Below, piece after piece: positions 33,759 through 44,541 of a stretch of DNA of 64,000 nt. The notes below the pieces were generated by a model, which did no database searches, was not told the DNA's origin, and worked only from the letters and a program-made list of their open reading frames with translations. Source of the DNA: Lampris incognitus (taxonomy: Eukaryota; Chordata; Actinopteri; Lampriformes; Lampridae); NCBI RefSeq assembly GCF_029633865.1, contig NC_079221.1, forward strand, positions 159,001 to 223,000. Reading direction: 5' to 3'. The position numbers and the translations under genes are program-made. Every line of letters starts with the position of its first letter. Within the stretch, counting starts at the first letter, position 1.

Positions 33759-36700
33759 CCCGCGTTATGTCAATGTGTTACGTTATCTTCCGCTAACTCC
33801 TGCACCGCGTTATGTTAATGTGTTGTTATCTTCCGCTAACTCCTGCGCCGCGTTATGTTAATGTGTTACGTTATCTTCCGCTAACTCCTGCACCGCGTTA
33901 TGTTAATGTGTTGTTATCTTCCGCTAACTCCTGCGCCGCGTTATGTTAATGTGTTACGTTATCTTCCGCTAACTCCTGCGCCGCGTTATGTTAATGTGTT
34001 ACGTTATCTTCTGCTAACTCCTGCGCTGCGTTATGTTAAGGTGTTATGTTATCTTCCGCTAACTCCTGCGCTGCGTTATGTTAATGTGTTACGTTATCTT
34101 CTGCTAACTCCTGCGCTGCGTTATGTTAAGGTGTTATGTTATCTTCTGCTAACTCCTGCGCTGCATTATGTTAATGTGTTATGTTATCTTCCGCTAACTC
34201 CTGCGCTGCGTTATGTTAATGTGTTATGTTATCTTCCGCTAACTCCTGCGCTGCGTTATGTTAATGTGTTGTTATCTTCCCCTAACTCCTGCGCCGCATT
34301 ATGTTAATGTGTTGTTATCTTCTGCTAACTCCTGCGCCGCGTTATGTTAATGTGTTACGTTATCTTCCGCTAACTCCTGCGCTGCGTTATGTTAATGTGT
34401 TGTTATCTTCCGCTAACTCCTGCGCTGCGTTATGTCAATGTGTTACATTATCTTCTGCTAACTCCTGCGCTGCGTTATGTTAATGTGTTATGTTATCTTC
34501 TGCTAACTCCTGCGCTGCGTTATGTTAATGTGTTACGTTATCTTCTGCTAACGCCTGCGCTGTGTTATGTTAATGTGTTATGTTATCTTCTGCTAACTCC
34601 TGCTCTGCGTTATGTCAATGTGTTACGTTATCTTCCGCTAACTCCTGCGCTGCGTTATGTTAATGTGTTATGTTATCTTCCGCTAACTCCTGCGCTGCGT
34701 TATGTTAATGTGTTACGTTATCTTCCGCTAACTCCTACACCGCGTTATGTTAATGTGTTGTTATCTTCCGCTAACTCCTGCGCCGCGTTATGTTAATGTG
34801 TTACGTTATCTTCCGCTAACTCCTGCTCTGCGTTATGTTAATGTGTTACGTTATCTTCCGCTAACTCCTGCGCCGCGTTATGTTAATGTGTTACGTTATC
34901 TTCCGCTGACTCCTGCGCCGCGTTATGTTAATGTGTTGTTATCTTCCGCAAACTCCTGCGCCGCGTTATGTTAATGTGTTGTTATCTTCCGCTAACTCCT
35001 GCGCTGCGTTATGTTAATGTGTTGTTATCTTCTGCTAACTCCTGCGCTGCGTTATGTTAATGTATTGTTATCTTCCACTAACTCCTGCGTTGCGTTATGT
35101 TAATGTGTTGTTATCTTCTGCTAACTCCTGCGCTGCGTTATGTTAATGTGTTACGTTATCTTCTGCTAACTCCTGCGCTGTGTTATGTTAATGTGTTGTT
35201 ATCTTCTGCTAACTCCTGCGCTGCGTTATGTTAACGTGTTACGTTATCTTCCGCTAACTCCTGCGCTGCATTATGTTAATGTGTTACGTTAACTTTTGCT
35301 AACTCCTGCGCTGCGTTATGTTAACGTGTTATGTTATCTTCCGCTAACTCCTGCGCTGCGTTATGTTAACGTGTTACGTTATCTTCCGCTAACTCCTGCG
35401 CTGCGTTATGTTAATGTGTTACGTTATCTTTTGCTAACTCCTGCGCTGCGTTATGTTAACGTGTTATGTTATCGTCCGCTAACTCCTGCGCTGCGTTATG
35501 TTAATGTGTTATGTTATCTTCTGCTAACTCCTGCGCTGCGTTATGTTAATGTGTTACGTTATCTTCTGCTATCTCCTGCGCTGCGTTATGTTAATGTGTT
35601 ACGTTATCTTTTGCTAACTCCTGCGCTGCGTTATGTTAATGTGTTATGTTATCATCCGCTAACTCCTGCGCTGCGTTATGTTAATGTGTTATGTTATCTT
35701 CCGCTAACTCCTGCGCTGCGTTATGTTAATGTGTTACGTTATCTTCCGCTAACTCCCGCGCTGCGTTATGTTAATGTGTTACGTTATCTTCTGCTAACTC
35801 CTGCGCCGCGTTATGTTAATGTGTTATGTTATCTTCCGCTAACTCATGCGCCGTGTTATGTTAATGTGTTACGTTATCTTCCGCTAACTCCTGCGCCGCG
35901 TTATGTTACTGTGTTGTTATCTTCCGCTAACTCCTGCGCTGCGTTATGTTAATGTGTTACGTTATCTTCTGCTAACTCCTGCGCTGCGTTATGTTAACGT
36001 GTTATGTTATCTTCTGCTAACTCCTGCGCCGCGTTATGTTAACGTGTTCCGTTATCTTCTGCTAACTCCTGCTCTGCGTTATGTTAACGTGTTACGTTAT
36101 CTTCTGCTAACTCCTGCGCCGCGTTATGTTAACGTGTTACGTTATCTTCTGCTAACTCCTGCGCTGCGTTATGTTAATGTGTTACGTTATCTTCTGCTAT
36201 CTCCTGCGCTGCGTTATGTTAATGTGTTACGTTATCTTCTGCTAACTCCTGCGCCGCGTTATGTTAATGTGTTACGTTATCTTCTGCTAACTACTGCGCC
36301 GCGTTATGTTAATGTGTTATGTTATCTTCCGCTAACTCCTGCGCCGCGTTATGTTAATGTGTTACGTTATCTTCCGCTAACTCCTGCGCTGCGTTATGTT
36401 AATGTGTTACGTTATCTTCTGCTAACTCCTGCGCCGCGTTATGTTAATGTGTTACGTTATCTTCTGCTAACTCCTGCGCTGCGTTATGTTAACGTGTTAC
36501 GTTATCTTCTTCTAACTCCTGCGCCGCGTTATGTTAATGTGTTACGTTATCTTCTGCTAACTCCTGCGCTGCGTTATGTTAACGTGTTATGTTATCTTCT
36601 GCTAACTCCTGCGCTGCGTTATGTTAATGTGTTACGTTATCTTCTGCTAACTCCTGTGCTGCGTTATGTTAATGTGTTACGTTATCTTCTGCTAACTCCT

Positions 36701-37785
36701 GCGCTGCGTTATGTTAACGTGTTATGTTATCGTCCGCTAACTCCTGCGCTGCGTTATGTTAATGTGTTATGTTATCTTCCGCTAACTCCTGCGCTGCGTT
36801 ATGTTAATGTGTTACGTTATCTTCCGCTAACTCCTGCGCTGCGTTATATTAATGTGTTACGTTATATTCCGCTAACTCCTGCGCCGCGTTATGTTAATGT
36901 GTTATGTTATCTTCTGCTAACTCCTGCGCTGCATTATGTTAATGTGTTTTGTTATCTTCCGCTAACTCCTGCGCCGCGTTATGTTAATGTGTTGTTATCT
37001 TCCGCTAACTCCTGCGCTGCGTTATGTTAATGTGTTATGTTATCTTCTGCTAACTCCTGCGCCGCGTTATGTTAATGTGTTACGTTATCTTCTGCTAACT
37101 CCTGCGCCACGTTATGTTAATGTGTTACGTTATCTTCCGCTAACTCCTGCGCCGCGTTATGTTAACGTGTTACGTTATCTTCTGCTAACTCCTGCGCCGC
37201 GTTATGTTAATGTGTTACGTTATCTTCTGCTAACTCCTGCGCTGCGTTATGTTAATGTGTTACGTTATCTTCTGCTAACTCCTGCGCCGCGTTATGTTAC
37301 TGTGTTACGTTATCTTCCGCTAACTCCTGCGCTGCGCTATGTTAATGTGTTACGTTATCTTCCGCTAACTCCTGCGCTGTGTTATGTTAATGTGTTATGT
37401 TATCTTCTGCTAACTCCTGCGCCGCGTTATGTTAATGTGTTACGTTATCTTCTGCTAACTCCTGCGCCGCGTTATGTTAATGTGTTATGTTATCTTCTGC
37501 TAACTCCTGCGCTGCGTTATATTAATGTGTTACGTTATCTTCCGCTAACTCCTGCGCCGCGTTATGTTAATGTGTTACGTTATCTTCTGCTAACTCCTGC
37601 ACTGCGTTATGTTAATGTGTTACGTTATCTTCCGCTAACTCCTGCACCGCGTTATGTTAATGTGTTATGTTATCTTCTGCTAACTCCTGCGCCGCGCTAT
37701 GTTAATGTGTTACGTTATCTTCCTCTAACTCCTGCGCTGCGTTATGTTAATGTGTTGTTAACTTCCGCTAACTCCTGTGCCGCGT
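33759..37785. repeat. 45-bp minisatellite array, about 90 copies
   Basis: The unit is TTATCTTCCGCTAACTCCTG + CGCCGCGTTATGTTAATG + TGTTACG, 45 bp long. Some units lack AC before GTTATC and are 43 bp. The array is 4.03 kb. Because 45 is a multiple of three, long open frames with a 15-residue repeat (YVNVLRYLPLTPALR) appear, up to 375 codons, and shift at every 43-bp unit. Variation is concentrated at CpG positions: ACGTT/ATGTT, CCGCT/CTGCT, GCCGCG/GCTGCG, AACGTG/AATGTG. It is not a gene. Confidence 0.95.
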
Positions 37786-37925
37786 GCGAATTCCCGAAAT
37801 GCAGGGTGGCAGGGGAAGGATCATTAATATTAATAAAAGAAGCGCTACCTGATTGGTCGCGAACCTGTATCTCCCGCACCGCGGGCTACAACGTTAACCA
37901 GCCGACTAAAGGGTCCGAGGGCTAA
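37786..37925 (-). repeat. tRNA-like SINE fragment next to the minisatellite
   Basis: The reverse complement of 37855-37925 gives CTTTAGTCGGCTGGTTAACG (A-box region) and a later GGTTCGCGACC (B-box region). Same family as 38045-38160. It starts right where the array ends. Confidence 0.45.
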
Positions 37926-38044
37926 CGTGTCTACTTATTCCTGTACGTTACACTATCATACATATTTATCAAAACAACTGCTTGTCCTACCTTTATATAT
38001 TAATGTAACCCTATCACCACCACAGATATACTGAAAACATATTG

Positions 38045-38160
38045 TAGCGAATTCGGGGGTCAACGCAACCACAGAAACTGCCGCGGCCGGGAAGCGAACC
38101 CGTATCGCCCGCACCGCAGGAGACATCGCTAACCGCTCGCCTAAAGGATCAGACCCACTA
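38045..38160 (-). repeat. tRNA-like SINE fragment
   Basis: The reverse complement contains TTTAGGCGAGCGGTTAGCG and GGGTTCGCTTCCCGGCC, an A-box and B-box pair at tRNA-like spacing, and an end with GACCCCCGAATTCGC. Confidence 0.55.
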
Positions 38161-38356
38161 GCTAGCGTGTCTACTTATCCATGCACGTTACAGTATATTT
38201 ATTATTTTCGCCATTATTTTCATAGGCGCAATAATGTACAGCAGACTAGTACTGGTTAGAAAGATGATGCATCAGCTTCAGTAACGTAATGAACTCTGGA
38301 GGGAGAGTGGAAGTCGCAGCATTTTGAGGATCTGACCCTTAAGGGGGTTCAACCTA

Positions 38357-38459
38357 CCACTACTAGTACTACTACTACTTTCGGCTGCTCCCGTTAGGGG
38401 TCGCCACAGCGGATCATCTGTTTCCATTTCTTCCTGTCTTCTGCATCTTCCTCTGTCCT
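38357..38459 (-). mobile_element. RTE LINE 3' end, 5'-truncated copy
   Basis: The reverse complement (GACAGAGGAAGATGCAGAAG...GGCGACCCCTAACGGGAGC...AGTAGTAGTAG) matches the last ~100 bases of the LINE at 58418-61499, including the TAG-repeat tail. It is a typical dead-on-arrival copy. Confidence 0.85.
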
Positions 38460-38692
38460 ACAATAATTGTGAAATATGTGTAACACAAACATTATAATAC
38501 ATTCCCTTACAAAAAGTGCCTTCCGGCAAACACATGTCAAACCTCTAGCAAAGTTGCTGCAAGTTTAAAATAAATAAATATGCCAACACATAATTAATAT
38601 TTATTTAACCGGGGGAACCTGTGTGTGTGTTGTTTTGGAATCAATATTTACATGACCTGTCAATTCGTTCTTTTTTTCAGAACTGATATATT

Positions 38693-38815
38693 GCAGCAAA
38701 TTCGGGGGGGGGGGGGGGCAGTCCAGGAACCACCACAGCCGGGACCCGCACCCGTGTCTCCCGCTCCGCAAGCGACGAGAGCGCCCGGCCCAACCAGTTG
38801 AGCTACACATCTACA
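38693..38815 (-). repeat. tRNA-like SINE fragment
   Basis: The reverse complement opens GTGTAGCTCAACTGGTTGGG (A-box region) and continues to GGTGCGGGTCCCGGCTG in the B-box position. A run of about 16 G bases lies at 38705-38720. Confidence 0.5.
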
Positions 38816-39099
38816 ACCGTAGCAGCAGCAGCAGGCTATTTCCAAACCCAAATAGCCAGCGCCGAACGGGCGTTCGGCCCGAGGAAAAACTTTCGCCCAT
38901 TTTCGGACAGCCGAGATCGGAAAAAAATCCCAGCAAAGATACAACCATCGGCAACGAGCCAGCGCCGAACTGGAAATCGGCCCCGGGAAAATCATCACAT
39001 CCATTCCCGGATAGCCGAGATCGGAACCCTCCAGCAAGAAAAACCATCTGCGGCCGGCAAGAAGGTAAGAGCCCTCCACCACCATGTTTTCCACACATA
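38816..39099 (+). other. Leader-like sequence before the PLE reading frame
   Basis: G/C-rich sequence with an internal near-repeat (CCGAACGGGCGTTCGGCCC, CATTTTCGGACAGCCGAGATCGG / CCATTCCCGGATAGCCGAGATCGG, cut here). It lies immediately upstream of PLE coding text and may be its 5' region. No terminal-repeat proof. Confidence 0.35.
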
Positions 39100-39534
39100 G
39101 AGTTTGGGGTGCGCAGCTGGGAATGGCCCAACATCTAGTTACATACCCAAGCCATTCATGTCCATCATCACACACTCACCCAGTAGACCACACACAACAA
39201 CCTCACAGCCATATCCAAGACACATTTCTCCACTCACTCACCCACCGGACCCAGAAACCAGACACACAAGCAAACAATATATTAAACTCATTCAAGCCAC
39301 ACACCACAAACACATAATGGACAAAGCAATAATCACAGGTACATTCCCACCAGGCATGCTGCACCAAGTCACCTGTCTTACCGATTTCATTAAACCATCC
39401 ACACCGACAATAGATACACTCACCAAGATTCACACAAACACAACACAGTGGATGCACAACACAATCAACATACTTCAGCAACACTACACAGCCACAATAG
39501 CTACAATAGTCACATCAGCCACATCCCCTTAAAC

Positions 39535-40678
39535 TAGGGATGGGTATCATTAAGATTTTATCGATACTACTACTCTTATCGGTACTGCATATCGGTTCGG
39601 TACTTTATCGATACTCTTATCGGTTCTTTTTGATTATTATGCAAGAAAAAAGACACTTAATTAAGAACAGAATCGACATTGCTTTATTATTCTATTATAT
39701 AACTTTATATAAATATAAACAAATATTATTTATTCAGCAGCAACAGCAGCAGCAATGTTTTAAATGCGTCTGAATTATAGACTTTATAATCAACATTCAA
39801 CAACAACAAATAAGATAAAAAATAAAAGTAGATAAAGATAAAGAAACAATATATATATATTAAAAATAAATTTTTACAGCAAAAGGCTAACGGAAGTTCA
39901 AACAAACAAGAACCTAGAACATTATCCTAACAGTTCTTCTGCAGAAAAATCAACATATCTGCCTTCCCCGGCAGGAGTCGTGATCTCTCCTGACTTATAG
40001 TGTCTCCAGCTATTAGCCTAGCTAACTCCATATCTATGGCTTATATATTTGTAGCTAAACAATTAGCTAAGCAATTATATTTTATTTATTGGCCTATTCG
40101 TAATAATTCGTTATTAGCCTAGCTAACTCCGTATCTATGGCTCATACGGCTTACCTGCAGTGGACGAGGATGGAACACTACGAGCAAAGCAGTCGAAAAC
40201 TCCACATTTCTGCAGATTAATACCATGTTTCGACAAACGATGTTTCGACAGATTGCTTGTATTGCCACCCTTACTGGCAAATGATTTGTTGCACTTGTGG
40301 CAACGAGCGTTGTTGTCATCGACTTTTGAAAAATATACCCAAACTTTTGAACGTTTAGTTCTCTCCGCCATGATGAGCCCTTGAGCAGAGCTGTCTGTGC
40401 GTGTGTCAGCGAGTGTGTGGAGCACAGCACAGCCCCGCCCCTCGCGCAGTAAGAGAGAGAGACAGAGAGATGGAGAAAACGGGAAACAAGATTATGTTCG
40501 CGACGTTTAAATTCCTCGAAAAACACAATTGCCACAATATAAATCTCACTCCATGATTTCTCGAGTACCTACCGACTACCGATAGCAGAACCGAAAACGT
40601 CGGATCTTAAAAATGCTCCGGTTTTTACTAATTTAGAAACAGTTCCCGTTTAGAACCGGGTTTCGGGGGGCATCCCTA
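39535..40678 (-). mobile_element. Non-autonomous hAT element keeping a BED exon
   Basis: Tips are TAGGGATGGGTATC on the left and ...GGCATCCCTA on the right. The target duplication is slightly worn: CTTACAAC after the element (40679-40686) versus CTTAAAC before it. The interrupted host text is the PLE reading frame. Length 1144 bp, too short for a transposase. ATCGATAC/TATCGG palindromic text follows the left tip. A CAG-rich run is at 39737-39755. Confidence 0.8.
40155..40371 (-). CDS. BED zinc-finger first exon of the short hAT
   Basis: Starts ATG at 40371 (MAERTKRSKVWVYFSKV) and runs ARCHKCNKSFAS...TSNLSKHRLSKHG, a full BED finger (C-x2-C, H-x4-H), to a GCAG|GTAAGC donor at 40155/40154. The finger residues are intact. 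No catalytic exon follows inside the element, so by itself it could at most give a DNA-binding fragment or a donor exon for splicing into other transcripts. Confidence 0.65.
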
Positions 40679-42589
40679 CTTACAACCCTCTGGCCCTACA
40701 AATAGCCACCGGTTGGGCCCAAAAACGCTACGGCCCCAGGCTGACTACAGAAACATTAAAAGAAACCCATCAGATTTTACAGACATACCAGACAGCAATC
40801 ACCACCACCCCCGGACCTCACCATAACAACAAAAATAGAACAGACAACACCCTAGCCACTATCCCAGAATATACAGAGGAAAACTACCCACAATTACCCA
40901 AACCACAAGCCCTCCATAAACTTTCCCTCTTCCTTGGTCCACGCATATCCCTCATGGAAAAAATCCAACAACACAACCAGCTAGCACCTACTCAACTACG
41001 GCAGACATCTCCAGACACCAGTAAAATTCTTCAACAGCCACCAGATAACACGCAGCCTACACCCCAGTCTACTAACAAGACAGACCACAGACACGCCACA
41101 CCTGAAGTATCCATACCCCTTATTATTTCACCCCCAAAAAGAGGCCCCATCCGACCACTGCAGGCCTCTGAACAAACATCAACTTATTCATCCATTACGC
41201 AACATAAACCATCACAGCAGAAGATTCACTCCACCCAGCCCCCACCTGCTCCTTCATACAACTTGACAGGACTAGCCACCTCCACCCCGCAACCCTAGAG
41301 GACCAGGAGGGTAACTTGGAGACCCTTAACCATTAAGGATGACATCCACGCCCCAACCCCCAATTTCACCCATCTCACACCTTCTCCCTCCCATTCCGAC
41401 ACAACCCAACCATACCAGTCCCACCAGCCACACGGTACCCAAACAGGTCATAGCCCAGATACACCAACCTCCCAGTAAATCTACCACTAGACAGGACCCA
41501 CATTGCATTACACCAAATACACACTCCAGTGTCTCAGTTGCATCCCTGACACCATTTCCGCTCTTCCCCCACAGACAGATACTGAGGGTGCCCAGAGTGG
41601 CCTGACTGGGCGGCTGACCCCACAAAAGCAAAAAACCTTGCAACCGAGGGAGTCGGCAAAAATTATGAAAGGGTCCATTGAGGTCAATTATGACCGAATT
41701 ATAACCCAATCTGAGCCCTCGACCCAACAACTAGTTGGGGTCATGCTGCCTAGCCATAGTGCCCTGAGCGCCAGCACACCAACACCTCGGGCTCATTGCC
41801 ACGCCACCCTTCCCTCGCCTCCCCGCTCCTCCCCTCCTCCCTCCCTTTCTAAACCCACTCCCCTTCTCTCTCCCCTCCTCCCTAACCTAGTTCTTCCCCA
41901 CCCCCCTCACTCACCCTCCATCCCCTCCGCGAAGCACGGCCAATACCCTCTCCCCCTCCCTCAGTTCAGAGGCCTCATATACCTCCGTTTTTCCTTCTTC
42001 TTCCCAACCCACTTCCCCCCGTACTACAGTTCAGATCCACTCACGCTCAGACTCAATTACCTATAGACCCACCTATCACATTGCACGCCCGAACCGTAAA
42101 ATCCAGGACTGGTTTTTCAGAGGCAAAAAACCAGTCCTGGTACTGGGATATTCGAACATCAACCGGATCCCAGCTCACAACTACTCCCAAATCCAGTTGG
42201 ACACTTATCCCGAAGCTAATGCATACAATTTTTTGAAGGTCTGCGAAAAGTCCCGCCCCAATCCCCAAATTAAGATCATAATTTTCTCCGCGGGGATCAA
42301 TAACAGGGACCAGGACCCCAGGCAGACCACAGTCAAGCAATTAAAAGCTTTATTCTGCACGGCCAAGTCGACCTTCCCCAACGCACACATTTACTTCCCC
42401 ATCCTCAACTACTAACCCCATCTCACATCCACACAGCAGAGCAATTTGAAATTTATCAATAACACCATGGCCACACACTTCCCCATCCTCACCGACACCT
42501 TTATAACTGAGAAAGACGACATTCACTGGACACCCCCCACAGCTAAACTCATCTTCCATAACTTTTGCAGACAACTAAATTTACAATAA

Positions 42590-43010
42590 CTACAAAAACC
42601 AATCCAGTATCACACACACACACAACCCCCCTGCATACCGGGACCTGGACTGGAACTCTTCCTCCAATATCCTTAATTTAGCCACCCTCTTCACACCCCA
42701 ACGCCAGCTCTTGGAGTGGGGGCTCTCCTTCATCCCATGACCCACCAAATTCGACCAGGAGGAACTTCAAAGGGACCTATACAACTTCCATAGACGACTC
42801 AAACTCATATATTATTTTCACCCCCACTCCGACTACCAACACGTATCATTCACTCATCCATCCAACTGGGAACCAGACTGGACTAGACTACACAAACTGA
42901 CACACATCACTCATCCACACAGACAGACGGGCCCTGCAACGCTATCGGCCTAGGACAATCTGTCGGGGGCCGAGCGCAGGGCCCTAACCGAACTTACCCA
43001 CAACCCCAAT
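42590..43010 (+). pseudogene. PLE ORF2, N-terminal part
   Basis: Reads DWNSSSNILNLATLFTPQ, LEWGLSFIP, a stop, then TKFDQEELQRDLYNFHRRLK and, near the end, GAERRALTELTHNPN. This is the N-terminal part of PLE reverse-transcriptase proteins; it breaks off where the Gypsy remnant is inserted. At least two stops. Confidence 0.65.
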
Positions 43011-44541
43011 TGTTATGTCTGCACACATCGACAGTGCTGCATTTGATTTGGTGCTGTTCTATTGTGCTGGGATCGACTGGTGACACCTGGGTGGCACGTG
43101 GGTTTTGCACAGTGGTCCCAGCTGCTCTCCGTGCACGTGTTTTGAATACGGCGCATGAAGGCCACCTGGGCATTGTGAAACTGAAACAGCGCTGCCGAGA
43201 CCTGGTGTGGTGGCCGGGGATAGACAGAGATATTGAGGCTCTGGTGAAGGACTGTTCTGCCTGCCTTGTGAGTGGCAAGACTGGCCACCAGGCTCCTCCA
43301 CCCCTGCAACCTCTCGCCTGGCCCTCTCAGCCCTGGGAACACCTGCAGTTGGACATTTGTGGTGAGATCCGTGGAGTTCCCCACCACCAACGCTTCATGG
43401 TGGTCGCCTACGATCTACACTCAAAATGGCCTGAACTCACCACTTCCGGCACTGTGACCTCACAGATCATCATCGACTTCCTGGACTCTCTTTTCTCTCG
43501 CTGGGGCCTCCCAAAGACCATCACCACTGACAACGGCCCTCAGCTGGTCTCTGCTGAGTTCACTGCTTATCTCAAAAGCAAGGGCATCCGTCATATACGC
43601 ACTGCGTACTACCACCCCCAGGCCAATGGCGGCGTTGAACATTTTCACCAGTCACTGAAGAACGGCCTCAGAGCACACATGGCCCAAGGGTGCTCTTTCA
43701 CGCAGGCCATCCGTCACACTCTGCTGCACTATCGGGCCACACAGCACTCGACCACAGGCGTCTCCCCAGCCTCTCTCATGCTAGGCCGGGAACTGTGCAT
43801 GCCCCTTGACAGGCTCCGCCCCTCCACACCTCAGGCACCTCCCTCTGGGGTCAGAGCCTCAGTCACTCGTCAGCAGACGCGGATGAAGCAACGGTTTGAC
43901 CAGTCAAAACGAACCAGGGTGCCAGACATCAATGTGTCAGACTGGGTCAGGGTCCGCAGGCCCCACAGGGACAATAAAATGGCTTCATACTGGTCCTCTC
44001 CTCTCCAAGTCACCCGTCAGCTGGGCCCAGCCACTTACCTCCTCAGCGATGGTACTCGGTGGTACTCCAGTCATCTACGGAACGTGTCAGCTCCGCCACA
44101 AACAGCTGGTGACACAACCTTAGCCATTCCCTCAGCATGGCGAGACGCTCCGGGGCTTCATGCAGCTCCTACACGGGCCCCAGACATTCCTGGGCCTCAG
44201 CTTCCCCTGCCTTCTCCCTCCCCACCTCGGCCTGCCCAGCCTCAGGCCGCCCCGCGACCTGTTCGCACACGTTTACGCCCTGGCCACCTAGAGCACTTTG
44301 TGTCAACCTTTCATGTTTGAAATCCTGCCGGGGGGGGGGGATGTTATGTCTGCACACTTCGACAGTGCTGCATTTGATTTGGTGCTGTTCTGTTGTGCTG
44401 GGATCGATTGGTGATGCCTGCGGGCTCTGGGTTTTTTGATCGGGTCTGCCTTTGATGCTGTGTCAGTCTAAATAAAGAATGCCACGGAGAGGTTGTGTTG
44501 AGCGACAGCGCTGTGTCCTGAAGTGTTTTAAAATTACAATA
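43011..44541 (+). mobile_element. Ty3/Gypsy remnant inserted in the PLE
   Basis: The right LTR is 44342-44541 (starts TGTTATGTCTGCACAC). Its first ~80 bases recur at 43011 as a partial left LTR. The 5-bp target duplication CCAAT lies at 43006-43010 and 44542-44546. Between them only the integrase part is recognisable: an HHCC finger (HEGHLGIVKLKQRC...CSACL), a DDE core (TTDNGPQLVSAEF) and a C-terminal tail. A G-run purine tract (about 44330-44341) precedes the right LTR. Gag, protease and reverse transcriptase are not seen, so it is a truncated fossil. Confidence 0.85.
44342..44541 (+). repeat. Right LTR of the Gypsy remnant
   Basis: 200 bp, follows a purine (G) tract, contains AATAAAG (polyadenylation-like) near 44472. 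The end is set by the CCAAT target duplication; the last bases are ATA rather than the usual CA. Confidence 0.75.

Larger units (their letters stand above)
39104..42589 (+). pseudogene. PLE upstream ORF with SGNH-hydrolase-like C-terminal domain
   Basis: A Thr/Pro/His-rich N-terminal part (39104-39532) continues after the hAT as NPLALQIATGWAQKRYG (40687 on), then a long Pro/Thr-rich linker (to about 42090). A compact domain follows at about 42128-42589: PVLVLGYSNINRIP (block I, Ser kept, usual GDSN reads GYSN), IIIFSAGINNRDQDP (GxN block) and EKDDIHWTP (D-x-x-H block). The Ser...Asp-x-x-His arrangement is that of SGNH/GDSL hydrolases. Frame changes in the linker and a stop near 42414 break it; the natural end is a TAA at 42587-42589. 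The function in the element is unknown. Confidence 0.6.

Noticed and set aside
33759-37785. CRISPR-like regular repeat
   Set aside because: There are no spacers; the repeat units abut directly, and the sequence is eukaryotic.
33900-37925. Open frames of 135-375 codons with a 15-residue repeat
   Set aside because: They are the translation of a 45-bp tandem repeat; frames shift at each 43-bp unit and changes follow CpG sites rather than codons.
43010-44320. Host integrase-derived (GIN-like) gene
   Set aside because: The frame is bounded by LTR sequence and a target duplication, so it is part of a Gypsy remnant.
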